From Celeribacter baekdonensis B30 (GTDB lineage Bacteria; Pseudomonadota; Alphaproteobacteria; Rhodobacterales; Rhodobacteraceae): a stretch of 52,960 nt of DNA. This document shows, in pieces, positions 8,643-17,198 of this stretch. Numbering within the stretch: the first letter of the stretch is position 1; the number at the start of each line of letters is the position of its first letter. Made by a program: the position numbers and the translations under genes. Under the pieces are notes generated by a model. The model did no database searches. It worked only from the letters and a program-made list of their open reading frames with translations, and was not told the DNA's origin. The stretch lies in the NCBI RefSeq assembly GCF_000299875.1, contig NZ_AMRK01000019.1, positions 1 through 52,960 of the forward strand, in the 5' to 3' direction.

Positions 8643-9124
8643 GCAGCATGAAAAAACGAGCTGAATTGACCAATCTTATCGGCATGGCTCAAGCCCAATA
8701 TGCGTATACGATCGACGATGGTGACTTCTATGACTGGCCAAATTTTTTCGCCGATGATTGCTTTTATCAGATCACATCTGCGGACAATTTTGCGCAAGGC
8801 CTTCAGGCTGGCTTGATGTGGCTAGATAGCAAGGCAATGCTTCACGACCGAATTCTGTCGTTATTGGAGGCCAACGTCTACGAACGTCACTCCTACAGGC
8901 ACATTCTCGGGCAACCGAATATTTCGAGCATAGATGGTGACGAGGTGGAATCAGAAACATCGTTTATGGTTGCACGGATTACCCGCGAAGGTCCGACTGA
9001 CCTTTTCGCCACGGGCCGATATGTCGACCGTTACAAAGTATCCGAAAACGGCGCAAAAATCATGAAGCGTATTGTTGTTCTCGATAGCAGCTATATTGAT
9101 ACGCTACTTGGGTTTCCGCTGTGA
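8639..9124 (+). CDS. tphA3: Rieske dioxygenase beta subunit
   Basis: This 161-residue protein has the small NTF2-like fold of ring-hydroxylating beta subunits, which hold the alpha3beta3 hexamer together. Typical features are the early Tyr/Asp-rich segment [25 protein letters not shown], the MLHDRILSL helix, the [14 protein letters not shown] strand and the final [19 protein letters not shown] strand. It starts at ATG 8639 overlapping the alpha-subunit stop, and its own stop overlaps the next start (GTGA), so all four genes are translationally coupled. Length and position match TphA3. Confidence 0.85.
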   Translation: MSSMKKRAELTNLIGMAQAQYAYTIDDGDFYDWPNFFADDCFYQITSADNFAQGLQAGLMWLDSKAMLHDRILSLLEANVYERHSYRHILGQPNISSIDGDEVESETSFMVARITREGPTDLFATGRYVDRYKVSENGAKIMKRIVVLDSSYIDTLLGFPL

Positions 9125-10098
9125 GATTGTCGGACACTAGGTCTGTGCTGCTAACCATCGGCGATCCCAATGGTATTGGACCTGAAATTGCGACGAAAGC
9201 TGCAGCCAGCTTGTACCAGGATCCTGTTTGTCGCCCAGTATTGCTGGGCGATGAATACATAATTTCTCCTTTAGCAGATTCTTTGGGATTCGGTGTTCAA
9301 ACCAACCGATCTAAGTGGGGAAGCGATGAAAAAACGATTGATCTTCATCCAATCGAAGCGATGCCTACAGCGGAGTTCATACCAGGAAAGGTAAGCGCCG
9401 CTGCAGGGCGAGCTACAGTTGCCTATGTCGAAGCTGCATTAACATTGTTGTCCGATGGCTTTGGACGAGGAATTGTTGGATGCCCCCATTCGGAAACAGC
9501 TGTCAATTTATCGGGGCGAAAGTTCTCGGGGTATCCGAGCCTGTTGGCAGATCTATTGAAAACCGGCCCTGACAGCATCTTTCTGATGCTGGTTGGAGGA
9601 GGTCTGCGTATTGTTCATGCCACATTACATGAGGGCATAAGCGGCGCACTGAATCGGATAGATCCAGAACTAGTAGTAAAGGCGGTCGTCGCCGCCGATG
9701 CAGCACTACGCGAATTGGGAGTGGACAAGCCGAAAATTGGATTGTTTGGCATCAATCCTCATGCAGGAGAAAATGGACTTTTTGGGGATGAAGATGATCG
9801 TATCATTGTCCCCGCAATACAGAAATTGCGTGAACAAGGCATTGATGCACATGGTCCCGAAGGTGCCGATACTATGTTGGCAAGAGATGGATATGATGCA
9901 TTCGTCGCAATGTATCACGATCAGGGGCATATTCCAGTCAAGCTGCTAGCCGGTAGAAAGTCTACCGCTCTATCAATTGGAGCTAACACCCTGTTTTCAA
10001 GCGTAGGACATGGCGCGGCTTTCGACATCGCGGGCAAGAACTGTGCCGATCCTGAAGCAGTCATCAGGGCTGTAAGACTCGTTGGAGGTGCAACATGA
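9121..10098 (+). CDS. tphB: PdxA-family dihydrodiol dehydrogenase (TphB-like)
   Basis: This 325-residue protein belongs to the PdxA (4-hydroxythreonine-4-phosphate dehydrogenase) family. Family signatures are all present: GDPNGIGPE (14-22), H166, NPHAGENGLFGDED with H214, YHDQGHIPVK with H266, and SVGHGAAFDIAGK near the end; the three histidines bind the divalent metal. In terephthalate operons the PdxA-family TphB oxidises and decarboxylates the cis-dihydrodiol to protocatechuate. Location between oxygenase beta and reductase genes is exactly that of tphB. A true vitamin B6 role is unlikely here. It starts at GTG 9121, overlapping the previous stop, and ends overlapping the reductase ATG. 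Confidence 0.82.
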   Translation: MRLSDTRSVLLTIGDPNGIGPEIATKAAASLYQDPVCRPVLLGDEYIISPLADSLGFGVQTNRSKWGSDEKTIDLHPIEAMPTAEFIPGKVSAAAGRATVAYVEAALTLLSDGFGRGIVGCPHSETAVNLSGRKFSGYPSLLADLLKTGPDSIFLMLVGGGLRIVHATLHEGISGALNRIDPELVVKAVVAADAALRELGVDKPKIGLFGINPHAGENGLFGDEDDRIIVPAIQKLREQGIDAHGPEGADTMLARDGYDAFVAMYHDQGHIPVKLLAGRKSTALSIGANTLFSSVGHGAAFDIAGKNCADPEAVIRAVRLVGGAT

Positions 10099-11111
10099 CC
10101 CACAAAATTTCCGTTTTTGGTGAGGATATCAGTTTTGAGTGTGGAGAGAGTGAAACCGTATTAGACGCTGCTGAGCGGGCGGGCTTCTCTATCCCATATT
10201 CTTGCCGGAAAGGCGTCTGTTCGTCTTGCGAGGGCGTGATTACATCAGGTGAGGCCGTTGTCCGTGGGCAGGGTGTCTGCGTCGGGCCCGCCAGTGGTGT
10301 TCTTTTGTGCCAGGCCAGACCGCGCACAAATCTGGAAATTGTACCGAGAAATATCAAGAAGACAGACCCAGTTTCTCGCAAGATATTCGAGGCGAAAGTC
10401 CGGAAAATTGAGCAACCAACGCCAGACGTGTCAGTTATCAATTTGAGATTTCCGATTGGTAACCGTTCCGTCTTTCAGGCGGGCCAATACCTTAGTGTAC
10501 TAATGCCTGATGGCGATAGCAGAAATTATTCGATGGCTAATCCACCTCATCAGAACGACGGTGCTGAATTGCACATTCGCCATGTTTCCGGCGGGAAGTT
10601 CTCACAAACGGTTCTTGCCAATCTTGAAAAGGGATCGATCCTATCTGTTGAGCTTCCATTTGGAAATTTCACATTAAATGAAAACACAGAGGTCCCTGCA
10701 ATCCTGATCGCAACAGGAACGGGATTTGCGCCGATCAAGTCAATCGTCGAACACCAGATCAGAGAGGGTGGATCGCGTCCATTGCATCTGTATTGGGGAG
10801 CAAATACCGAAGCCGACATTTACCTGCGTTCGCTTCCTGAAATGTGGGCGGCGAAGCATGATTGGTTTACATTTACGCCTGTTCTTTCTGAACCTCCGAG
10901 TGCCTGGAAGGGCCGTACTGGCTTCGTACATAAGGCCGTTCAATCGGACTTTCCGGATATGTCGGATTTAGAGGTCTATGCATGCGGTGCCCCGATGATG
11001 ATTGATGCGGCAAGTAAGGATTTCTGTGCGGAGTCCAAGCTGGATAGAGCAGCTTTCTACAGCGATGCGTTTGTGCCGTCGGGCGAACCAGCGGACGACC
11101 TACCTGCATAG
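10095..11111 (+). CDS. tphA1: Three-domain oxygenase reductase (TphA1-like)
   Basis: This 338-residue NADH reductase feeds electrons to the Rieske oxygenase. It has an N-terminal plant-type [2Fe-2S] domain (C37, C42, C45, C72), an FAD domain with RNYSMANP (143-150), and an NAD domain with GTGFAPIKS (208-216) and a C-terminal YACGAPMMIDAA. The domain order (2Fe-2S, FAD, NAD) and length match TphA1 (about 336 residues) and class IB reductases such as BenC. It is coupled to tphB by a 4-base overlap and is followed by 70 bases before the P450 gene. Confidence 0.87.
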   Translation: MTHKISVFGEDISFECGESETVLDAAERAGFSIPYSCRKGVCSSCEGVITSGEAVVRGQGVCVGPASGVLLCQARPRTNLEIVPRNIKKTDPVSRKIFEAKVRKIEQPTPDVSVINLRFPIGNRSVFQAGQYLSVLMPDGDSRNYSMANPPHQNDGAELHIRHVSGGKFSQTVLANLEKGSILSVELPFGNFTLNENTEVPAILIATGTGFAPIKSIVEHQIREGGSRPLHLYWGANTEADIYLRSLPEMWAAKHDWFTFTPVLSEPPSAWKGRTGFVHKAVQSDFPDMSDLEVYACGAPMMIDAASKDFCAESKLDRAAFYSDAFVPSGEPADDLPA

Positions 11112-11181
11112 TCAGAGACAAACATACACGCGTCACAACTGATAAATTCACAAAGGCTAAATTCCAAGGGAGGAGTGCGCC

Positions 11182-12426
11182 ATGAAATTTCAACAGCAAT
11201 TTGAGAGCAGATCTCACTCATATCCAGTACCAGTTGAAGGAGTGCCTTCGTTCGACTTTGATCCCTACGCATCAGAGGTGCTTCGGGACCCATATCAGTA
11301 TTACGAGATGCTGCGAGAGGCGGGGCCAATCGTCTGGTTGGAAAGATACGGGGTTTATGCAGTGGCGAGGTACGATAGTGTCCGCAACGTATTGACCGAT
11401 CCGGAAACATATTGCTCCAGTGCGGGCGTTGGACTTACCAATTTTCATACGGAAGAGCCCTGGCGACAACCGAGCATCATTCTGGAAGTCGATCCGCCTG
11501 AACATACAAAGACCAGAGCTGTATTCACGCGTATTCTCTCCCCGCGCGCCTTGAAAAAGTTGACTTCTACCTTCGAAGCACAGGCGGAGTTGATGGTGGA
11601 TCGGATGATTGAAAAAGGCGTCTGCGACGGCGTTAAGGATTTGGCCGACGCGTTCCCCATCAAAGTTTTCGGAGACGCGGTTGGCGTTCCAGCGGAAGGA
11701 CGTGAGCATCTACTGCCCTATGGCGATATGGTCTTCAACGCGTTCGGACCCGCCAATGATCGATTCAAAGAATGCCTCGCAAATCTGGGGCCTGCAACAG
11801 AGTGGATTACGAAGGCCTGTCAACGCGAAAACCTCACCCCTAACGGATTTGGCGCAGAACTTTATGCCGCAGCTGACGCCGGCGATATTTCCCATGAAGA
11901 TGCAGGAATGCTCGTGCGCACAACTCTCTCGGCCGGGTTGGACACAACAATTTTCACAATGGGGAACGCACTTGTTAATCTTGGCCGAAATCCAGACCAG
12001 TGGGCCCTATTGCGCGATGATCCGACAAGAGCGCGTGCAACAATTGAAGAAGTTTTGCGCTTTGACAGCACGTTCCACTCTTTCTACCGCACTACGACAA
12101 GGGAAACCGAATTAGAGGGCGTTCCTTTAAAAAAGGAACAAAAGGTACTGGTCTTCATTGCTTCAGCAAATCGCGACCCTCGCCACTGGGTGGAACCAGA
12201 TCACTTTGACGTAACGCGCAAAGCCACGGGTAACATGGGTTTCGGAGCAGGGATCCATGGCTGTGCAGGTCAAATGATTGCCCGAATGGAGGGTGAGATC
12301 GCGCTGCGGACGCTAGCGTCTAAAGTCGAGTCCATCGAATTGTTGGGAGAACCGGTTCTTCATTTCAACAACACCGTGCGCGGGTATACCAGCATGCCAA
12401 TGCGCGTAACGGCAAAAAGACACTAA
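11182..12426 (+). CDS. Cytochrome P450, CYP199A-like (para-substituted benzoate oxidase)
   Basis: This 414-residue class I P450 carries the heme loop FGAGIHGCAG (Cys361), the ExxR pair E290/R293 and the I-helix acid-alcohol pair D254/T255. Overall it closely resembles remembered CYP199A2/A4 sequences from Rhodopseudomonas, for example CSSAGVGL, PWRQPSIILEVDPPEHT and LSAGLDTT. CYP199A enzymes bind the carboxylate of 4-substituted benzoates. R95 and S98 here align with the anchoring Arg92 and Ser95, and R246, T247 and S250 with Arg243, Ser244 and Ser247. I infer hydroxylation of a para-methyl group such as that of p-toluate; O-demethylation of 4-methoxybenzoate is the alternative. GGAGGAG precedes the ATG. 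Ferredoxin and ferredoxin reductase genes follow in the operon. Confidence 0.87.
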   Translation: MKFQQQFESRSHSYPVPVEGVPSFDFDPYASEVLRDPYQYYEMLREAGPIVWLERYGVYAVARYDSVRNVLTDPETYCSSAGVGLTNFHTEEPWRQPSIILEVDPPEHTKTRAVFTRILSPRALKKLTSTFEAQAELMVDRMIEKGVCDGVKDLADAFPIKVFGDAVGVPAEGREHLLPYGDMVFNAFGPANDRFKECLANLGPATEWITKACQRENLTPNGFGAELYAAADAGDISHEDAGMLVRTTLSAGLDTTIFTMGNALVNLGRNPDQWALLRDDPTRARATIEEVLRFDSTFHSFYRTTTRETELEGVPLKKEQKVLVFIASANRDPRHWVEPDHFDVTRKATGNMGFGAGIHGCAGQMIARMEGEIALRTLASKVESIELLGEPVLHFNNTVRGYTSMPMRVTAKRH

Positions 12427-12437
12427 CGGAGGGGAAC

Positions 12438-12761
12438 ATGCCTACAATCACCTATCTACTCGCCGACGGGACCAAAACCGATATCAAAGTGGATGTCGGA
12501 GCAAATGTAATGCGTACCGCAATTGATGCAGACATTCCCGGAATTGTAGCCGAATGCGGTGGCGCGGCTATGTGCGCTACATGCCATGTATATCTTGAAC
12601 CAGAAACAGAATCGGTTTTCACCGCGATTAGCGACGTTGAGGAAGAAATGCTTGAGTGCGTTGCGGATGATCGTCAACCAGAAAGCCGACTGAGTTGCCA
12701 ACTCAATGTTCCTGCAGGAGTAGATCGAATTACAGTTCGGTTGCCGAAAACTCAAAGCTGA
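12438..12761 (+). CDS. [2Fe-2S] ferredoxin, putidaredoxin type
   Basis: This 107-residue vertebrate-type ferredoxin has cluster ligands C40, C46, C49 and C87 (ECGGAAMCATCHVYL, then RLSCQL). The CATCHV form is that of P450 partner ferredoxins such as putidaredoxin and the CYP199A2 partner palustrisredoxin. It begins 11 bases after the P450 stop with GGAGGGG before the ATG, so it is almost certainly the dedicated electron donor. It would receive electrons from the reductase at 15005. Confidence 0.9.
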   Translation: MPTITYLLADGTKTDIKVDVGANVMRTAIDADIPGIVAECGGAAMCATCHVYLEPETESVFTAISDVEEEMLECVADDRQPESRLSCQLNVPAGVDRITVRLPKTQS

Positions 12762-12800
12762 ATGTTCGAAATTCCTGATGAGAATAAGTAGGAAAAATCA

Positions 12801-13556
12801 ATGATCAACAAGAAAAAAGTAGCGATTGTAACCGGTGGCGCTAGCGGTATCGGTTTTGCGTTCACTCAAAGTCTTGCTGCCTCTGGATATGCCGTTGTGA
12901 TCGCTGACATGGTCGGAGCGGAAGAAGCAGCTAATAGACTTAAAGGCAAAGGCTTTGAAGTGATCGGCGTTAAAACCGATGTCACTAACGTAGACGATAC
13001 AAACGCGATGGTTTCCGAAGCAGTCAGCCATTTTGGCGGTTTGGATTTGTTGGTGAACAACGCGGGTATATTTACCTCTCTGAAGCTAAAGCCATTCGAC
13101 CAAATCGAACCCGCTGAATGGATGAAAGTTATGGAGGTCAATACGCTCGGCCCGTTTCTTTGTGCCAAAGCAGCACTTCCAGAACTTCATAAGAGTTCGG
13201 CCGGTCGGATCGTGAACATCGCCTCAACTTCTCAGCTTAAAGGTGCTCCGTTTATGCTGCATTACACGTCAAGTAAGGGGGCTGTTGTGGCGTTTACCCG
13301 ATCGTTGGCGCGCGAGTTGGGCAAAGACAACATCACGGTGAATGCTATTGCGCCCGGATTTACACTCAGCGACGGAGTGCTTGCGACCGGCATGGAAGAA
13401 ATCATGGGCGAGGTGGTCAGAAAGTCCAGCCGCTCAATCCCGCGTGATCAGGTGCCGAATGACCTTGTTGGTGCCTTGCTTTTTCTTGCAAGTGATGGTG
13501 CGGCATTCATCACCGGACAGACTATCGCTGTAGATGGCGGGAGTTTTTTCCTTTGA
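12801..13556 (+). CDS. Short-chain dehydrogenase, probable benzylic alcohol dehydrogenase
   Basis: This 251-residue classical SDR has the cofactor motif TGGASGIG (11-18), D36 after the second strand (NAD preferred), NNAG (86-89), and the catalytic set S142, Y155 and K159 (YTSSK). The C-terminal GGSFFL is typical. Between a P450 that can hydroxylate a para-methyl group and an aldehyde dehydrogenase, the fitting role is oxidation of 4-hydroxymethylbenzoate to 4-formylbenzoate, as TsaC does in the p-toluate/toluenesulfonate pathway. SDR substrates cannot be read from sequence, so this role is contextual. The stop overlaps the TTG start of the next gene. Confidence 0.85.
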   Translation: MINKKKVAIVTGGASGIGFAFTQSLAASGYAVVIADMVGAEEAANRLKGKGFEVIGVKTDVTNVDDTNAMVSEAVSHFGGLDLLVNNAGIFTSLKLKPFDQIEPAEWMKVMEVNTLGPFLCAKAALPELHKSSAGRIVNIASTSQLKGAPFMLHYTSSKGAVVAFTRSLARELGKDNITVNAIAPGFTLSDGVLATGMEEIMGEVVRKSSRSIPRDQVPNDLVGALLFLASDGAAFITGQTIAVDGGSFFL

Positions 13557-14995
13557 ACTACGCATATTCAGATCTTTGCCTTTATATTGATGGCCGCTTC
13601 ATTGGCTCCGATGAACGGTCCGGGGAATCGGTTTACAATCCAGCTAATGGCCAGATTCTTGGGCATTTACCTCATGCAACAACCGAAGATCTGGACTTGG
13701 CGATTGCTGCAGCGGATCGAGCGTTCCAGAAGTGGCGATGGACTTCACCGATTGAACGCAGCCGTGTATTGCGAAAAGTTGCAAGTTTGATCCGTGAACG
13801 ATCCGAGGATATTGCTCGTAATCTCACACTTGACCAAGGCAAGCCACTTGCTGAAGCACGCGTGGAGATTTTAGGGGCGGCAGATCATGCGGATTGGCAT
13901 GCTGAAGAATGTCGTCGGATATACGGCCGCGTCATCCCGTCCCGCGACCCAAGCGTCCGTCAGACAGTTGTTCGTCAGCCTGTTGGTGTTTGCGCATCAT
14001 TTTCGCCTTGGAATTATCCGCTCAATCAAGCTCTTCGAAAGATCTGTGCTGCCTTAGGATCAGGATGTACCATTGTCCTCAAGGCATCCGAGGATGCGCC
14101 AAGTGCCGTCGTAGCGCTGGCGCACATTTTTCACGACGCAGGATTGCCCGCAGGCTGCCTTAATGTCGTTTGGGGCGTGCCGGCTAAGGTTTCAGAGCAT
14201 CTGATCACGTCGCCTAAGGTTCGTAAAATATCGTTTACAGGGTCAATCCCCGTCGGGAAGCATCTTGCAGCAATGGCTGGCGCACATATGAAACGTGCTA
14301 CGATGGAACTAGGAGGGCACTCTCCTGTTCTGGTTTTCGATGATGCCGATATCGATAAGGCGGCGACTCTGTTGGCCGGCTACAAAGGACTGAATGCGGG
14401 ACAAGTGTGCATGTCGCCAAGCCGGTTCTTCGTTCATGAAAAGGTAGCGCAAGAGTTTGGCGAGAAATTTGCTGCAGCATTTGGCTCCCGCGTCGTAGGA
14501 GATGGCATGCACAGCGATACCACAATGGGTCCCCTCGCCCATACTCGACGTGTAAGTGCTATGACCGAATTTGTTTCCGACGCCACTGCCAAAGGTGCAA
14601 GCATTTTGACAGGAGGTACGGCTATTTCTGGTCCCGGAAATTTCTTTCCACCGACAGTACTGATGCACACTCCTGACACAGCCAAAATCATGATCGAAGA
14701 GCCGTTTGGTCCTGTAGCACCCATCTCTACTTTCAGTGAAACGGATGAAGTGCTCTCACGGGCAAATGCTTTGCCTTTCGGACTCGCATCTTATGTCTTT
14801 ACCAAGTCACTCCGTACATCTCACTATGTGACTTCAAAATTGGAAGCAGGAATGGTGAACGTAAACCATTTCGGAATTGCGTTGCCGGAGACGCCTTTGG
14901 GAGGCGTGAAAGACAGCGGCATGGGCAGCGAAGGCGGTAGTGAGACATTTGATGCCTATCTTGCCACCAAGTTCATTTCCGAAGCAACAGAGTAG
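13553..14995 (+). CDS. NAD(P)-dependent aldehyde dehydrogenase
   Basis: This 480-residue ALDH-superfamily enzyme has the catalytic Cys286 (GQVCMSP), general base Glu252 (MELGGHSP), oxyanion Asn154 (SPWNYP) and the FTGS cofactor loop (228-231). It is most like the succinate-semialdehyde/benzaldehyde-type branch. The predicted job in this operon is 4-formylbenzoate to terephthalate, the step TsaD performs in the known p-toluate route. It starts with TTG at 13553, overlapping the SDR stop codon (TTGA), and ends 9 bases before the next start. Confidence 0.87.
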   Translation: MNYAYSDLCLYIDGRFIGSDERSGESVYNPANGQILGHLPHATTEDLDLAIAAADRAFQKWRWTSPIERSRVLRKVASLIRERSEDIARNLTLDQGKPLAEARVEILGAADHADWHAEECRRIYGRVIPSRDPSVRQTVVRQPVGVCASFSPWNYPLNQALRKICAALGSGCTIVLKASEDAPSAVVALAHIFHDAGLPAGCLNVVWGVPAKVSEHLITSPKVRKISFTGSIPVGKHLAAMAGAHMKRATMELGGHSPVLVFDDADIDKAATLLAGYKGLNAGQVCMSPSRFFVHEKVAQEFGEKFAAAFGSRVVGDGMHSDTTMGPLAHTRRVSAMTEFVSDATAKGASILTGGTAISGPGNFFPPTVLMHTPDTAKIMIEEPFGPVAPISTFSETDEVLSRANALPFGLASYVFTKSLRTSHYVTSKLEAGMVNVNHFGIALPETPLGGVKDSGMGSEGGSETFDAYLATKFISEATE

Positions 14996-15004
14996 GAACT
15001 TGGA

Positions 15005-16225
15005 ATGGAGAAGCAGATACTCATTGTAGGTGCTGGGCAAGCGGCATGTTCTCTAGCAGGGAAATATCGCCAACTGGATAGTGATGCCGTAATCACAATT
15101 GTAGGTGATGAGGAATACTTGCCTTATCAACGACCGCCACTATCAAAAAAATTTGTGACCGGAGAAATGAGCGTTGAGAGTTTGTTCCTTCGTCCCAACG
15201 CTTGGTACGAAAGAAACAACATCTCTCTTATCTCAGGCCGCCGCGTCGTTCACATTGATAGAAATTCTAAACAAATCCAACTCGATGACCGGCGTATTCT
15301 GCACTATGATATGCTTGCATTGACAACTGGCACGCGTCCCAGAGTCCTGCCAAGTGAAATAGGCGGCGATCTCAAGGGCGTCTATCTAGTTCGTGGCATT
15401 GACGATGCTAAAGCTCTTGCAACCGAGATGACGGTGGGGCGGCGCGCCTTGGTAATTGGGGGCGGCTATATCGGACTGGAAGCTGCAGCGGCATTCAGGA
15501 GCCAAGGACTTCAGGTTCGAGTCGTTGAGATGGCTGACCGCATCTTGCAGCGTGTTTCTTGCGCCGAAACATCAAATTACTTTCGGAAACTCCACCACGA
15601 AAATGGCGTACAGATTTACGAAGGCTTGGGCGTGGAGCGTCTCATCGGTGACAATGGCCGTGTGGTCGCCGCTGAGTTTTCGGACGGTAGCACTATGGAG
15701 GTTGACTTCGTCATTGTTGGTGTAGGCGTTGTGGCTAACGACGAACTGGCGTGCGAGGCCGATCTGGAAGTAGATCAAGGGATACTTGTAAACGCTTTTG
15801 GTCAAACGAATGACAAGGACATTTTCGCAGCGGGAGATTGCACCCGCTTCAAATACTTAGGTCATATGATAAGGTTAGAGTCGGTGCAGAATGCTGTTGA
15901 TCAAGCCGAGTCAGTGGCAGCGAATATGGCTGGAGTGGAAACGGCATATTTTCCGTTCCCCTGGTTTTGGTCAGACCAATTCGATGTAAAGCTTCAGATT
16001 GCAGGTCTAAATCAAGGCTATACTGATACAGTGGTTCGCAAAGGAGCGAAGCCTAGGAGTATGTCAGTTTGGTATTTCTCTAATGGGAGGCTTATTTCTG
16101 TGGATGCGATTAATGATCCTCGGATCTTCATGATTGCCAAGAAAATGCTTTCCTCGAATAGGTTGGCGAGTATTGAGCAATTAAGAGATCATGATTTCGA
16201 TCCAAAATCGATCTTAGTATCTTAA
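15005..16225 (+). CDS. NADH:ferredoxin reductase, putidaredoxin-reductase type
   Basis: This 406-residue FAD enzyme has the two dinucleotide folds of putidaredoxin reductase: GAGQAA (9-14) for FAD, YLPYQRPPLSK (38-48), TTGTRPR, GGGYIGLE (152-159) for NADH and AAGDC (275-279). It should pass electrons from NADH to the ferredoxin at 12438 and so to the P450. The cluster thus holds a complete class I P450 chain in addition to the separate TphA1-type reductase for the Rieske enzyme. AGGAA precedes the ATG by 6 bases. Confidence 0.9.
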   Translation: MEKQILIVGAGQAACSLAGKYRQLDSDAVITIVGDEEYLPYQRPPLSKKFVTGEMSVESLFLRPNAWYERNNISLISGRRVVHIDRNSKQIQLDDRRILHYDMLALTTGTRPRVLPSEIGGDLKGVYLVRGIDDAKALATEMTVGRRALVIGGGYIGLEAAAAFRSQGLQVRVVEMADRILQRVSCAETSNYFRKLHHENGVQIYEGLGVERLIGDNGRVVAAEFSDGSTMEVDFVIVGVGVVANDELACEADLEVDQGILVNAFGQTNDKDIFAAGDCTRFKYLGHMIRLESVQNAVDQAESVAANMAGVETAYFPFPWFWSDQFDVKLQIAGLNQGYTDTVVRKGAKPRSMSVWYFSNGRLISVDAINDPRIFMIAKKMLSSNRLASIEQLRDHDFDPKSILVS

Positions 16226-16258
16226 TATATTGGCCTGTTCGAAAGCGTGAGGTCGTAA

Positions 16259-16939
16259 ATGGAGCAGACTACCGTTTTAGAAGTGCGGATCGGCATGGCC
16301 ATGCCGTTTGGGCACAAAAATGAACCTAGCGCCATCATAAAGAATGCAGTTAAGGGTAAGGTTTGGTTATCCAAATTTGGATTGGTAGGAGATGAACAAG
16401 CCGACAAAGTCAAGCATGGTGGTCTAGATAAAGCACTTCATCAATACTGCTCCGATCATTATAAACATTGGCAAAGGGTTGTGCCGTTGGCTGAGAACTT
16501 GGCGCCTGGTGCATTCGGGGAAAACATTGTCGCGGATATTCATGATGAAGCCAATGTTTGCCTAGGTGATTGTTTTAGAATTGGTGGAGCCGTCGTACAG
16601 GTTTCGCAGCCTAGACAGCCATGCTGGAAACTCAATGTGAGGATCAATAAAAGCGATTTCGCCAAACTCGTACAATCGTCGGGGCTGACTGGATGGTATT
16701 ATCGAGTCCTCGAAGCCGGCTGGATTTCGTCAGGAGACTCGATTTCCCTGATTCAGAGGCCGAATCCAGATTGGACGATTCAAAACGTTCATCGGGCAGT
16801 GTATCTTGAAACAGCAAAATTTGATCACCTCAAGGAGCTGGGGACCATAAAAGAACTATCCGCCTCGTGGAAGAAGTTGATTTTAGCTAGGTTAGAAAAT
16901 CGTAGCATTGAAAGCTGGTCTTCTCGATTTCGAGACTGA
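16259..16939 (+). CDS. MOSC domain protein, YiiM-like
   Basis: This 226-residue protein is a MOSC (molybdenum cofactor sulfurase C-terminal) protein of the YiiM group. The signatures are GDEQADKVKHGGLDKALHQY (about 43-62), GAFGENI and SQPRQPCWKL, whose Cys would hold a sulfur or Mo-cofactor ligand. A C-terminal three-helix segment follows. MOSC-3-alpha proteins are often linked to electron-transfer modules and N-hydroxylated compounds. It lies 33 bases after the ferredoxin reductase and is the last gene of island 1. Its role in aromatic acid oxidation is unknown. Confidence 0.8.
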   Translation: MEQTTVLEVRIGMAMPFGHKNEPSAIIKNAVKGKVWLSKFGLVGDEQADKVKHGGLDKALHQYCSDHYKHWQRVVPLAENLAPGAFGENIVADIHDEANVCLGDCFRIGGAVVQVSQPRQPCWKLNVRINKSDFAKLVQSSGLTGWYYRVLEAGWISSGDSISLIQRPNPDWTIQNVHRAVYLETAKFDHLKELGTIKELSASWKKLILARLENRSIESWSSRFRD

Positions 16940-17198
16940 GCGACGCTTCCTAAAATCGAAGCAAACTTACTCTAAATCAACAATTAATTTCTTGGAAGGG
17001 GCGAAATTCCTTGATTGAGGTATTCAATTATTTTGGTTTTTTGAGTGTCTCAAGTGCGCAATGAGGTCTTCTTGTTGTGAGTCGGAGTCCCGTATGAGGT
17101 CGACTTAATTGCAAGAAACTTCGATCAAGTAACAATTTTCCGTTCTTAAAAAAGAGATTCTCTCGAGATTTGAATGGTTTCGGCACTTCAACATTAAT

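Noticed and set aside
7377-11111. Reading the Rieske operon as anthranilate or salicylate dioxygenase
   Set aside because: The alpha subunit is compatible, but the PdxA-family gene and the A2-A3-B-A1 order are those of terephthalate operons.
11182-14995. Reading the P450 module as only a 4-methoxybenzoate O-demethylase
   Set aside because: Possible for the enzyme, but it would not explain the adjacent alcohol and aldehyde dehydrogenases or the terephthalate-type genes in the same operon. Kept as an alternative.
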